The position numbers and the translations under genes were made by a program. From Serratia rubidaea (GTDB lineage Bacteria; Pseudomonadota; Gammaproteobacteria; Enterobacterales; Enterobacteriaceae), in contig LR590463.1 in NCBI GenBank assembly GCA_901472405.1, forward strand, positions 496,001 to 560,000: DNA of 64,000 nt, read 5' to 3'. Positions 41,492-51,293 of this stretch are shown here, piece after piece. Below the pieces are notes generated by a model. It was not told the DNA's origin. It made no database searches and saw nothing but the letters and a program-made list of their open reading frames with translations. Numbering within the stretch: the first letter of the stretch is position 1; each line of letters starts with the position of its first letter.

Positions 41492-44124
41492 ATGGCGAAG
41501 AAACCGAAATCAGGCAGCAGTGAGAAGCTACTGTTTAACAAGCTGAAGCAATTTGACGAACCCGGTCTGTTCCATGACAACTACCAGACGCCGGGCTACG
41601 TTCAGGCGAACCTGAAGGACGAGCTGCGTCCGTATCAGCACGGGGCACTTCGTTACCTGCATTATACGCAGCGTAAGCGGGAAGAGGCACTGCTGCATTA
41701 CCGTCACCTGCTGTTTCACATGGCAACTGGTGCTGGAAAAAACGATGGTGATGGCGGGAACGATACTCTATTTGTTTAAAGAGTATGGATATCAGAACTT
41801 CATCTTCTTCGTTCATACCGACGCGATTATTCAGAAAACCCGCGAGAACCTGCTTAACCCACAGTCGCCGAAGTACCTGTTCAGTCAGGAGCTGGAAATC
41901 GATGGGGAAAAAATCACCATCGCGTCGGTGGAGACGTTTCCGTCCGTGCCGGAGTGCAACACGATTTATCTCAAGCTCTCGACCATCCATAAGATGCACG
42001 ATGAGCTGAACAGCTATCGTGAGAATAGCATCACTTACGAGGATTTGAAGGAAATCCCGATCGTGCTGCTTGGTGACGAGGCGCATCACTTCAACGCCGG
42101 CACCAAAGCGAAAGGCAAGGCAAAAAACTCGACGGAATACGAGGAACTGACCTGGGAGCGCACGATTGAAAATATGCTCGCGCAGCGCCCCGACAACCGT
42201 CTGCTGGAGTTCACCGCCACCATAGACCTAGGTAAAAAAGAAATTTGGGCAGAAGTACCATGACAAGGTGGTGTATCAGTATGACCTGAAGCAGTTCATG
42301 TCAGACGGTTACTCGAAGAAGGTCATGCTGTTGGAAGCCAATCAGAATGACGGCGACAAGATGCTTGATGCGGTACTGCTGAGCCAATACCGCAAGCTGA
42401 CGGCGGCGGATAACAGTATCGCCGGCTTCAAGCCGGTCATTCTGTTCAAGTCGAACAAGATTGCCATCTCAAAGGCGAAGCAGGATGAATTTTCGCACCT
42501 GATTGCCGAGCTGACACCTGAGAGCGTCAGACGTCATCTGGCGAACAAAAAAGTACAGCTCAGTTCTAACACCAGTATCTGGCATAAAGTGATACAGCGT
42601 TACGCTGAGAGCGATTTGGTGACAGTTATCGGGCAGATTCAGGAGGATTTTAACGACTTCAATCTGCTGAACGTCAATAAGTCAGATCTGCTGGAAGAAA
42701 ACCCCATTCTGCTGAACACGCTGGAGGAAGCCGATAATCCGGTGAGAGTCGTCTTTGCTGTGGCAAAGGTCAATGAAGGTTGGGATGTACTCAACCTCTA
42801 CGATATTGTCCGCATCAGCGAACAGGCGAGCAGCAGCAAAACCGGCACGGACAGTGAGGCGCAGCTTATCGGGCGCGGTGCACGCTATTATCCGTTCCGT
42901 TATGACGGCAAGCGGAGCTTCACCCGCCGGTTTGATAACAGCGCGAAGGATTTAAGCGTGCTGGAACAACTGCACTATCACACCATCAATGAACCGACGT
43001 ACATCAAAACGCTGCACGCTTCCCTTGAGCATGCGGACATTGACGTGCATCAGGATGGTGGCGGCACAATCGAACACGCCAGGCTGAAAGAGGACTTTAA
43101 AAAGTCCGCCATCTATCAGACGGGTAAACTGTACTTCAACGAAGTGGAAGAGATAGAGAGCAGCAACCGCTGCTGGGAAACGTACTCACTGGAAACGCGT
43201 TTTGAAATATCGTATCAGACCGCCGGTGAGGAGTCACTGGACAACCTGACAGGGGTAACGGGCAACGTCACGAAACATGAACCGCTGGTGCTGGATGAGC
43301 GTTTTTACCGCAAAGCGATGCAGAGAATCCGCTTCTACGAGCTGGATAACCTGCAACGCTTTTTCCCGAAGCTGACCGGTATTCGTGAGTTCATCGGCAG
43401 TGAAGCTTATCTTGGCAAGCTGAGAATCACTGTCACCGTGCCGCAGCCGCTGGATTTCTCTACCGTACCGGCAAAAGAAAAACTGCATCTGCTGGAAAAC
43501 GTCCTGCTGCGTATCTCAGAGAACGTACGGCGTAATGACCAGAAGGTGAAAGGCACATATCGCTTCATAAGCCTGCCGGTGAAGGACGTTATCAAGGACT
43601 ACAGCCTGCACATTGACCCTTCCGTGATAATTAACCAGAAAATCACTGCCGCGCAGACCATCGGTAAAAAATGGTACGTGTATGACAACGCTATACTGAA
43701 TCAGCTTGAGCATCGTCTGGTGAAAATGCTGGAAGCTTTTATGCCGAAGCTCAGAGCCCGTTACGACGATATTTATGTACTGCGTAACGACGAACAGTCA
43801 ACGCGCTTTAAGCTCACTGAGTTTGGCGGCGTGCGCGGCTTTATGCCGGACTTCATTATGATACTGACGCGCCATGCGGATAACGCTTACTGGCAGGTCT
43901 TCCTTGAGCCGAAGGGTGATGACAGATTGCTGGATGATGCATGGAAAGAAAAAATGCTGGAAACCCTGAATGACAGGGATCGCATTGTGATTGATGAAAG
44001 TGAGGACGTAAGGCTGGTTGGGATTAAGTTCTTTGCCAACAGTCAGATGGAGGCATTTGTTAGCGATATGCAGGATAAAATTAACGATGGTGAGCCACTG
44101 GAAATCTCATCACTGCTGCTTTGA
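41492..44124 (+). CDS. res: Type III restriction endonuclease/helicase Res (two frame breaks)
   Basis: ATP-dependent translocase-nuclease that cuts when two unmodified head-to-head sites are met. Breaks lie at 41737-41742 (A6 for A5 within the Walker A box, which reads MATGAGKT once corrected) and near 42237 (A6 for A5). Corrected, it is 876 residues. SF2 helicase motifs include GDEAHH (motif II) and FTATIDL (motif III). The C-terminal PD-(D/E)xK nuclease shows MPDFIMIL and FLEPKG. It needs Mod for site recognition. It is followed by a strong terminator. Confidence 0.9.
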
Positions 44125-44137
44125 ACACTGCAATTAA

Positions 44138-44165
44138 GAAAAGCGGAGCCCTGTGCTCCGCTTTT
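44138..44165 (+). terminator. Terminator of the mod-res operon
   Basis: AGCGGAGC-CCTGT-GCTCCGCT followed by TTT, 15 bases after the res stop, with A residues on the 5' side, so it may also work in reverse. Confidence 0.85.
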
Positions 44166-44518
44166 ACAGTTGTTGAAATACCATTCCCTATAGAGGTCGT
44201 CTGACCTGCCCCAGGATTAGATACAACTTTCAGCAAGTAATGTCGGTTGTCCTCATGTGGCTTATGAAGACATTACTAACATTATGGTGTATTAATCAAC
44301 GGGGGCAGGCCATTCTGGTTGCTGATATGCCCCGAGCGAAAAAATAACTGGATTGTTGTAATTAATCCGTAATACCCTAGTTCATTGAATATTATTAGCT
44401 ATCTTTCTAACTGAACTTGACTCGCCGTATCCCTACTCCTTTTTTCTTTGTCCATCATGCGTTGTCGCCGACATAGCAGGTGTATTTGCTTTTTATAAAC
44501 AAAATTAGGCATCTTTCA
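44166..44518. other. Island intergenic DNA without a gene
   Basis: No ORF or domain is recognised between the res terminator and the heptanucleotide repeat. AT-rich; no IS ends or tRNA seen. Confidence 0.5.
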
Positions 44519-44553
<35 letters not shown>

Positions 44554-44632
44554 TGCCATTATCATCATTGCTCAGGTATCAGAGTACGCTCGAACGAAAC
44601 ATATTTTTAAATACTGATAAAGGAGGCGTTAA

Positions 44633-45118
44633 ATGGAAGTTGTATACCAGGTTGTTGTAAAAGATAGAATCACTAACTCTCATAGAGATACTTTTTCAGA
44701 AATGCTAAAAGCTCAAGGAAAGGTTCAAGGTGATCTGGCTACAAAAGCAGATCGGTGCATGGCGATATGTTTTGCTTTCTACAATGAAGAGCTTGCTGCG
44801 ACTGGTGCAATTAAATGTAAAACCGTATCGGATTTTTCGGCTCATAAAGCTGATTTAATTTCACTTGAGCCAGAATTTGATTGGGAGCTGGGTTATATCT
44901 ACACCGTTCCAAAATTTGAAGGTAAAGGAATGGCTCGGAATGTAGTCGCGATTTTGCTAGAATATTTTGGAAAGGGAAATTTGATGGCAACAACTGAGAT
45001 AACTGAAAATAAAGGAATGGTTCATATATTAGAAATAAATGGTTTTAGGCTATATGGAAAACCATGGAAGAGCACAATACACGGGAATTACTTAGGGCTT
45101 TATCTTAAATTCAAATGA
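44633..45118 (+). CDS. GNAT-like N-acetyltransferase of the island
   Basis: 161 residues with a very strong ribosome binding site (AAAGGAGGCGTTAA) before ATG 44633. The GNAT fold is suggested by a central strand and acetyl-CoA loop, WELGYIYTVPKFEGKGMARN, in which the Q/R-x-x-G-x-G/A signature appears as KFEGKGMA. This is followed by the C-terminal TEITENKGMVHILEINGFRLYG pattern. The substrate is unknown. It is AT-rich like the rest of the island. It may be a lone cargo gene; no toxin-antitoxin partner (RHH antitoxin) is adjacent. Confidence 0.75.
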   Translation: MEVVYQVVVKDRITNSHRDTFSEMLKAQGKVQGDLATKADRCMAICFAFYNEELAATGAIKCKTVSDFSAHKADLISLEPEFDWELGYIYTVPKFEGKGMARNVVAILLEYFGKGNLMATTEITENKGMVHILEINGFRLYGKPWKSTIHGNYLGLYLKFK

Positions 45119-45521
45119 TGATATTAATCATAATCCTGAAATAAGTTTATTTTATTGAGTAGCAATCAGAATCAAATCTCATTAGTTTGAGGTTTGATTC
45201 TGACATGTTATTATGGATAAGTGTTTGAAGTGTCATTAAATGTAACTGAATATAAAACAAGGTGATTTTGTTGAAAGAGCATACTTTAATTGAAGGGGAT
45301 TAAGTTAAGACCTTTAGGTGTTATCGTTACAGACTTTGAGGAGAAAAAGCAGGTTTATTACTTCATTGATTTTGTGTAGAAAAAATCATGAGTATATATA
45401 AATAAGTTGTTAATGATTAATTGTCTATGTTTCAGTTGATTACCATTGAAGGGCGAGTCCGACCTTGCATATAATTAAATCGAGTTTCTTAATTTTTTTA
45501 CCTGCTAAACCGTTCTCTCTC
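45119..45521. other. Right end of the island, no gene
   Basis: AT-rich DNA without an ORF. Composition changes abruptly to GC-rich at about 45520, where the HNH endonuclease gene begins, which marks the likely island boundary. A degenerate copy of the leuX core lies at 45454-45466. Confidence 0.55.
45454..45466 (+). other. Putative degenerate attR core
   Basis: CGAGTCCGACCTT matches 12 of 13 bases of the leuX segment at 35244-35256, in direct orientation, exactly where base composition shifts back to the host average. A 13-mer with one mismatch could arise by chance, so position is the stronger argument. Confidence 0.4.
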
Positions 45522-46394
45522 TCAAGTCTTAAAAATCTGCTTTCGGTGCCAGCCGACGTACTGCTCCGCAGGCCATAGCGCTTTGTCATGAGGCAACAAC
45601 AGCCGCTGTTGGTTCTTCTGCCAGAACAGCTGATCCACCACCGGGCTGCGGCTTACGCCGCCGGAGATGCGGATCGTCATATCTTCATCCAGCCCAAACG
45701 CGCCCATATCAAAGGCGGAGTGATGCAGCGAGCACAGCGCTATCCCGTTGCTGACCACGCACGGACCGCCGTACACCTTCCAATGAATATGCGCAGCCTC
45801 GATGCCGACCAGCGCGCCGTCCAGGCGCAGATCGTAACCGCAGAAGGCGCAGCGGGAGTGGTAGGCGCGCAGCACGATCTCCCGAAAACGCGGATCGCGA
45901 TTGTTGGAACGATCGATAAAATCAAAGCCCAGCTGATTGGCCAGAATGCGCTGGACGCTTTCAGGGAAACGATCGGTCAGAATCTGCTGCGCCAGCTTAT
46001 CGATCTCCTGCGGGTGTTCCTGCAGCCGCCGGTAGTGCGCCTCATCAAAGCCGCCGGCAACCTGGTTATCAATCAGCTCCTTTTTGGTGGGCTGAGTGTT
46101 CCCCTTGCGCGGTTTACAGCTCTCCGCATTGGCGATCTCCCAGAACCCGTCGCTCCTCAGGCGCCAGAAGGGCATATTGGGGTAGTCGGTGCGGCGCTTG
46201 GGGCCGAACTCTTTCAGCAGCCGGGTCAGCGGCTCATGGATCTCCCGGCCGTAGTTAAACAGGCGCGAATGACCGGCTTTGTACTGCGACAGCACATACA
46301 GCAGCAGCAAGGGCTTATGCGGCGCGCACACGTCGCCCTGACGCCATACCGAAACGTTAGAGATGGCCGATTGTAGTGCTGCAAATGTTGTCAT
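45522..46394 (-). CDS. HNH restriction endonuclease, phosphorothioated-DNA-binding type
   Basis: 290 residues. The N-terminal domain (APHKPLLLLYVLSQYKAG, then FGPKRRTDYPNMPFWRLR and GFWEIANA) is the pattern seen in HNH endonucleases annotated as binding phosphorothioated DNA. The C-terminal HNH nuclease (about residues 165-240) has the zinc cysteines CAFCGYD, the catalytic GIEAAHIHWK and NGIALCSLHHSAFD. Such enzymes cut foreign DNA carrying sulfur or other modifications; no dnd modification genes are nearby, as expected for a modification-dependent enzyme. A generic modified-DNA nuclease is the alternative. It sits just outside the leuX island. Confidence 0.75.
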   Translation of the reverse strand: MTTFAALQSAISNVSVWRQGDVCAPHKPLLLLYVLSQYKAGHSRLFNYGREIHEPLTRLLKEFGPKRRTDYPNMPFWRLRSDGFWEIANAESCKPRKGNTQPTKKELIDNQVAGGFDEAHYRRLQEHPQEIDKLAQQILTDRFPESVQRILANQLGFDFIDRSNNRDPRFREIVLRAYHSRCAFCGYDLRLDGALVGIEAAHIHWKVYGGPCVVSNGIALCSLHHSAFDMGAFGLDEDMTIRISGGVSRSPVVDQLFWQKNQQRLLLPHDKALWPAEQYVGWHRKQIFKT

Positions 46395-46633
46395 AGGGAT
46401 GAACCGCTTTAACGGACTGATGTTATTGCGATCATGCTCGCAAATACGGGGAAATTCAATCGCTACGGCTGCGGTAAACAGACCGGGCAGGATGCGCGAC
46501 GGCCCGTGTTACGCAACGCGTTTACCAGATGCGTGTAAGACCCCACCGATTGACGGTTCAGCTGAGAAAGTGCTCTTATCTCATCTGGCTCAGGATGGCA
46601 GGATTTTCATATGGAAAATGGACAGGGTAAGTC
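46350..46633. repeat. Copy A of a duplicated promoter/leader segment
   Basis: The ~185 bases before ATG 46611 align with the ~185 bases before ATG 52601: GCGATCATGCTCGCAAATAC against GCGTTCATATTTGCAAAACG, CACCGATTGAC in both, GCTCAGGATGGCAGG against GCTCAGGACGACAGG, and ATATGGAAAATGGACA in both. The HNH 5' end (GAAACGTTAGAGATGGCCGA) also has a counterpart at 52390 (GAAACGTTAGAGGTGGTGGA). It probably contains the promoter of the toxin/immunity cassette. Confidence 0.6.
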
Positions 46634-46637
46634 ATGA
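46611..46637 (+). pseudogene. Vestigial effector start (8-codon ORF) before the lipoprotein gene
   Basis: ATG GAA AAT GGA CAG GGT AAG TCA TGA (MENGQGKS) starts like the zincin candidate effector at 52601 (MENGHVNK), with the same upstream DNA. Its stop overlaps the lipoprotein ATG (ATGA). It looks like the remnant of a deleted effector gene whose immunity gene remains. Confidence 0.5.
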
Positions 46638-47035
46638 ACAAATGGATATTATCGGGAGCAATACTCCTGCTGACGGGGTGCCCCGGCCCGATGGATCCGG
46701 TAACGCTTACGCTGCCGGCGCAGGCTGCGGTGGTGGATAACCGGGTCTGCATCACCGTTCCGGCCGAAGAGGGGGAGAAGGTGTTCTCTGCCCAGTTTGG
46801 CAGCGATGCGGGGCAGGAGATGTATAAAACCTTTGGTGATGCGGATAAGCAACTCAAGGCGGTAAAGGGCGCATGCCTGCCCACCTTTGATTTTGCGTTC
46901 CAGCCTGATAACACCTATGCCGTTTACTACCGTCTGGAAAAGAACCCCACGGAAAAAGGGCGGCTGTTTGCGGCGCGCTTCTCCCTGACGCAAGATAACA
47001 ACGGCAGGCTGCAAATAGTGCAGTACCAACGATGA
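46634..47035 (+). CDS. Orphan predicted T6SS immunity lipoprotein
   Basis: 133 residues with a lipoprotein signal peptide and lipobox (ILLLTGC, Cys16). The mature domain is small and beta-rich, with the family pattern VVDNRVCITVPAEEGEK, a second cysteine near GACLPTFDF, and YAVYYRLEKNP. Two paralogues lie at 53131 and 53610 and share the V-x-N-x-V-C, CxP and F-x-F/Y spacing. Proteins of this form are often annotated as putative T6SS immunity periplasmic lipoproteins. Here no intact effector precedes it, only an 8-codon remnant, so it may be an orphan that protects against neighbours. Confidence 0.7.
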   Translation: MNKWILSGAILLLTGCPGPMDPVTLTLPAQAAVVDNRVCITVPAEEGEKVFSAQFGSDAGQEMYKTFGDADKQLKAVKGACLPTFDFAFQPDNTYAVYYRLEKNPTEKGRLFAARFSLTQDNNGRLQIVQYQR

Positions 47036-47161
47036 TCTTTAGCGATGTCCGGCGCCGCTACCTTATCTTATCCCCAACACCAACTGAGCCAGGCTCTCTC
47101 CCTGACTCAGTTCGTGCCGTTTTCTGAAGCTGGCGTTTTGCCGCCCTCAGCCGCGCTGATC

Positions 47162-48503
47162 TTACCCGCGTAAGCGAGTCAGGCAGCGGTCAAGTGCGCT
47201 CACCAGCCAGTCGATATCTGCCTCCTGGAAGCATAACGGCGGGCGCAGCTTAAGGACGTTGCCGTAAGGCCCGGCCACGGAGGTCAGCACAAACTCCTCG
47301 CGCAGCGCTTCGATCAGATTCAGCGCCAAAGCTTTATCCGGCTGCTTACTTTCCCGGTCGGTGACCAGCTCGAAGCCAATAAACAGCCCTGCGCCGCGCA
47401 CGTCGCCGACGCATTCATGCTTATCCTGCAAGGTGCGCAGCGCCGCCAGCAGCTGCTGGCCGGTATGCCGGCTGTGGGCCTGCAGCTCTTCCTGCTGAAT
47501 CACGTTCAACACCGCCTGGGCCGCAGCCATGGCAACGGGGTTGCCGCCAAAGGTATTAAAATAGGGAAGCGCATCGCTGAACGCCGCCAGCACCTCCGCC
47601 TTGGCCATCAGTCCCGAGACCGGGAAACCGTTGCCCATCGGCTTGCCGGTAGTCACGACATCCGGCACCACATCGTGGCGGGCAAATCCCCAGAATGCTT
47701 CGCCGGTGCGGGCAAAACCGGGCTGGACTTCATCGGCAATAAAAATCCCGCCGTTTTTATGAACGACGTCGATCGCCGGCTGCAGAAAGCCGCGCGGGCC
47801 GGGCAACACGCCGTCGGAAGAGAAAATCGAGTCAGCCAGGAAACCGGCAAACTTAACGCCGTGGGCCGCCATATCATCAATCTGCTTTTGAATCTCCGCC
47901 GCAAACCAGGCTCCGGGGTCGGCGGTCTGGTTGCGGTAAAAATCCGGCGCGGCCACTAAGCGGGTTTCAGGGGCCAGAGGCTGGCCGCTGCCCAGCGCCG
48001 GTGATACGCCGGAGGTGAGCGAACTGGTGCCGTGGTAGGCCTCGCGGGAGACAATAATCCCGGTGCCGCCGCTCCAGGCGTGGGCAATGCGAATCGCCAG
48101 ATCGTTGGCCTCCGAGCCGGTGCACATATACATCGCCCGGTTGATTTCTGCGGGCAGGGTGGCAAGCAGCGACTCGCTGTAATCAAGAATATGTTCATGC
48201 AGATAGCGGGTATGGGTATTTAACTGCGTCATCTGCTGGTGAACGGCGTCGATCACCGCCGGATGGCAGTGGCCGATACTGGCGACGTTGTTGTAAACAT
48301 CCAGGTATTTATTACCCTGTTTATCCCACAGATACTGGCCTTGGCCGCGCACCAGATGCACCGGATTACGGTAAAAACAGCCGGTAGGACTCGCCGAGGA
48401 TTTTGCTGCGTTTATCGGTTAAGCGGCGGATCTCCGGGGCCAGACTGTCGGCATGCTCGGCACGAAAGCTGTTGGTGTCCATGATGGTGGATTGTACGGT
48501 CAT
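47162..48503 (-). CDS. Class III aminotransferase-fold PLP enzyme, probable amino-alcohol-phosphate phospho-lyase (one frame break)
   Basis: PLP enzyme of the class III family. The start at 48503 (MTVQSTIMDTN) has AAGGAGT upstream. One extra T near 48375 (ESYRLF/YRNPVHL) breaks the frame; corrected length is 446. Motifs include MCTGSEANDLAIRIAH, the PLP-ring aspartate in IADEVQPGFARTG and the Schiff-base lysine in TTGKPMGNGFPVSG. Nearest known members with this look (AGXT2L-type) remove ammonia and phosphate from O-phosphoethanolamine or 5-phosphohydroxylysine. The neighbouring APH-fold kinase and ethanolamine-type permease favour such a phospho-lyase over an ordinary transaminase. Specificity is inferred. 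Confidence 0.75.
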
Positions 48504-48535
48504 AATGACTCCTTGATTCAGGCGCAGAGGCGGAC

Positions 48536-49899
48536 TTATTCGTTGGTTGCGGCAACCGGAGTGCGGGCAAGCGCATTTCTCCGGGCATGCGTGGTCAGAA
48601 AATAGAGATAGCCCGCAACCATAAACGCCAGGAATAGCGCGCCAATCTGCGGGTTAAACCACAGCATGGCGGCCAGACAAACGACGGCGCAGCACAGGGC
48701 GATTGCAGGGACTAACGGGTAGCTGGGGGCCATGTAGCTGCGGAGTAGGCCGGGTTCACTGCGGCGCAGTTTGAACAGGCTCAGCATGCTCATGATGTAC
48801 ATCACGATGGCGCCGAACACCGCCATGGTGATCATCGCGGCGGTCAGGCTCATGCCCTGCAGGCTGATGCCATCGGAGAAGATAGCCGCAATGCCAATGA
48901 CGCCGCCGGCAAGTATCGCCCGGTGCGGGGTCTGAAAGCGTGACAGCTTAGCCAGCGCAGGGGGCAGATAACCGGAGCGGGCCAGCGCATAGAACTGGCG
49001 GGAATAGCCCATGATAATGCCGTGGAAGCTGGCAATCAGGCCAAACAGGCCGATCCACACCAGCATGTGCATCCAGCGGGAATCGCTACCAACCAGCATT
49101 TTCATCGCCTGCGGCAGCGGGTCGTTAATGTCAGACAGGGTGCGCCAGTCGCCGGCGCCGCCGGCCAGCACCATCACGCCTACCGCCAGAACAACCAGCG
49201 TGATGATGCCGCTGATATAGGCTCTGGGGATGGTCCGGCGCGGGTCCTTGGCCTCTTCGGCGGCCATTGCCGCCCCCTCGATAGCGAGGAAAAACCAGAT
49301 AGCGTAAGGGATCGCGGCAAAAATACCGGATATGGACGCCGCAGAGAAACTGTCGCTGCCGGCCCAGCCGTGGGCGACAAAGTTAGCCAGGCTGAAGCCG
49401 GGCGCGACCACCCCCATAAAGACCAGTAATTCAATGACCGCCAGCAGCGTGACCAGCAGTTCGAAGGTGGCGGCGATGCTGACGCCGACAATATTCAGCC
49501 CCATAAAGATCAGATAGGCGCTGACCGCGACCAGTTTGGGGTTCAGCTCCGGGTACTGGACATTCAGGTAAGCGCCAATCGCCATGGCGATAGCCGGCGG
49601 GGCGAAGACAAACTCCACCAGCGTGGCGATACCGGCAATCAGGCCGCCGGTATCGCCAAATGCACGGCGGCTATAGGCAAAGGGGCCGCCGGCTTGCGGG
49701 ATCGCGGTGGTCAGTTCGGTAAAGCTAAAAATAAAGCAGGTATACATCAGGGCAATAAATAAGGTGGTGACCAGAAAGCCCAGCGTGCCTGCCGTTCCCC
49801 AGCCGTAACTCCAGCCGAAATACTCCCGGAAATCACCAGCCCGACGGCAATTCCCCACAGCTGTAGGGTGCCGAGAGTAGGTTTAAGTGTCTTTTTCAT
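48536..49899 (-). CDS. APC-superfamily permease, ethanolamine permease type (one frame break)
   Basis: A 12-helix secondary carrier. The start at 49899 (MKKTLKPTLGTLQLWGIAV) lies before a frame break near 49832, where one base is missing; restored it is 454 residues. The signature SGEYFGWSYGWGTAGTLGFL in helix 1 and ELTTAIPQAGGPFAYSRRAFG are those of the ethanolamine permease (EAT) branch rather than amino-acid importers. It is transcribed together with the PLP enzyme (32 bases apart) and divergently from the kinase. It would import ethanolamine or a related amino alcohol such as 1-amino-2-propanol. Confidence 0.8.
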
Positions 49900-50142
49900 C
49901 ACTGCATTCCCCGTCGGTGTCATAGAAGAAATGTGATGCCATTAACGCTGGCATGTTGATAATGGCCCGCCGAACCGGGAAAAACTTGACCGCAGAAGAC
50001 AGATGGCCGCCGGCTAAGGTCAATTCAGGGAGTGAGCGGGGGGAAACGTCGGCTGCGGTCAACTTTCTCTGTCGCCGCGTCAAGCCAGCCAAAAAGGTTC
50101 AGCGCCATTCTGAAGCCACCTTCAGAAACAACGGAGCTGGAC

Positions 50143-51147
50143 ATGAGCGCGAAACAGTACGACACCCTGAGTAACGGGACGATCCTCCGGCTGGCCGATC
50201 GGGCGCTGGCCAACTATCCGCAATACGCGGGCGCCGCGGTCCGGCTGCTGTGCCGTTCGGAAAATGCCACCCTGCAGGTCACCCATGGCGGCCGCCGGTT
50301 TGCGCTGCGCATTCACCGTGGCGATTATCACGATCGTCAGGATATTGAAAGTGAGCTGCTCTGGCTGGATGCCCTGCGCGAAGCAGGCATTGCGGTGCCG
50401 CAGGCGATCAGGGATTGCCGTGGCGAGCGGATCCAGCGGTTACCCCTGGCCGACGGCGGCCAGCGCTACAGCGTATTGTTTCACTGGATCGACGGGGAAA
50501 TGCCGACAACCGGCATCGACCCGGCGGCCTTCCGTCAGCTGGGAAATATCACCGCGCGGCTACACCAGCACAGCCGCAGTTGGCAAAAGCCTGCGGGTTT
50601 TCGCCGCATTATCTGGGATCACCAGAGCATGGTGTCGGCGGCCAGCCACTGGGGAGACTGGCGCGATGCGCCCGGCCTCGATCCGCAGGCACATCAGCCG
50701 ATCGAGGAGGCTATCCGGCACGTGGGCCGGCAGATGGCGGAATTTGGTCAGTCGCCGCAGCACTATGGGCTGATCCATGCGGATCTGCGCTTAACCAATC
50801 TGCTGTTACATCGTGGGGAAACCCGGGTGATTGATTTTGATGACTGCGGTATGGGGTGGTATCTGCATGATTTAGCTGCGGCCATCAGTTTTGTGGAGCA
50901 CCACGCCAGCGCGCCGCAGTGGATCGAAAACTGGTTGCGCGGATATGAGCAGGTTGCGCATATCAGCGATCGGGAGCTGGCGATCGTTCCGGCGATGTTG
51001 ATCCAGCGGCGCATCCAGCTGACCGCCTGGGTGGGCTCGCACCGGGAAACGGAGATGGCGCGCAGCCTGGGGGATGCCTGGAGCAGCGATACCGTGCGTT
51101 TGTGTCAACGCTATCTGGCCGGCGCGGCGTTACCGGTCGGCGTATGA
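50143..51147 (+). CDS. APH-fold small-molecule kinase (amino-alcohol or hydroxylysine kinase-like)
   Basis: 334 residues from ATG 50143 (MSAKQYDTL, with GGAG upstream); the frame continues to 50032 without a better start. Aminoglycoside-phosphotransferase/choline-kinase fold: catalytic loop HADLRLTNLLL (His212, Asp214) and metal-binding VIDFDDCG (Asp231). Known members next to PLP phospho-lyases phosphorylate ethanolamine, hydroxylysine or aminopropanol. It is separated from the AraC-type regulator by ~140 bases and divergent from the permease and PLP enzyme, so one bidirectional control region (49900-50142) probably serves both. An antibiotic-resistance role is unlikely given the context. 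Confidence 0.8.
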   Translation: MSAKQYDTLSNGTILRLADRALANYPQYAGAAVRLLCRSENATLQVTHGGRRFALRIHRGDYHDRQDIESELLWLDALREAGIAVPQAIRDCRGERIQRLPLADGGQRYSVLFHWIDGEMPTTGIDPAAFRQLGNITARLHQHSRSWQKPAGFRRIIWDHQSMVSAASHWGDWRDAPGLDPQAHQPIEEAIRHVGRQMAEFGQSPQHYGLIHADLRLTNLLLHRGETRVIDFDDCGMGWYLHDLAAAISFVEHHASAPQWIENWLRGYEQVAHISDRELAIVPAMLIQRRIQLTAWVGSHRETEMARSLGDAWSSDTVRLCQRYLAGAALPVGV

Positions 51148-51263
51148 ACGCACACTCCTGGCGCATCCGGGGTGACCATGGTGCAAATCATCGGTGGCTG
51201 CTTTCATAATCTACTGATTATAAGAAAATTATGGTTGGTATATTTCTTGCTGGAGAACTGCCT

Positions 51264-51293
51264 ATGCGTAGCCTTCAGTGGAATCAATCATGA
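51264..51293 (+). CDS. Nine-codon leader ORF overlapping the AraC-type regulator start
   Basis: ATGCGTAGCC... encodes MRSLQWNQS, with GGAG nine bases upstream. Its TGA stop overlaps the regulator ATG (ATGA). The regulator itself lacks a good ribosome binding site, so coupled translation from this short ORF is plausible. Confidence 0.35.
   Translation: MRSLQWNQS

Noticed and set aside
50143-51147. Aminoglycoside-resistance phosphotransferase
   Set aside because: The APH fold is shared by many metabolic kinases, and the permease, PLP enzyme and AraC regulator point to amino-alcohol catabolism.
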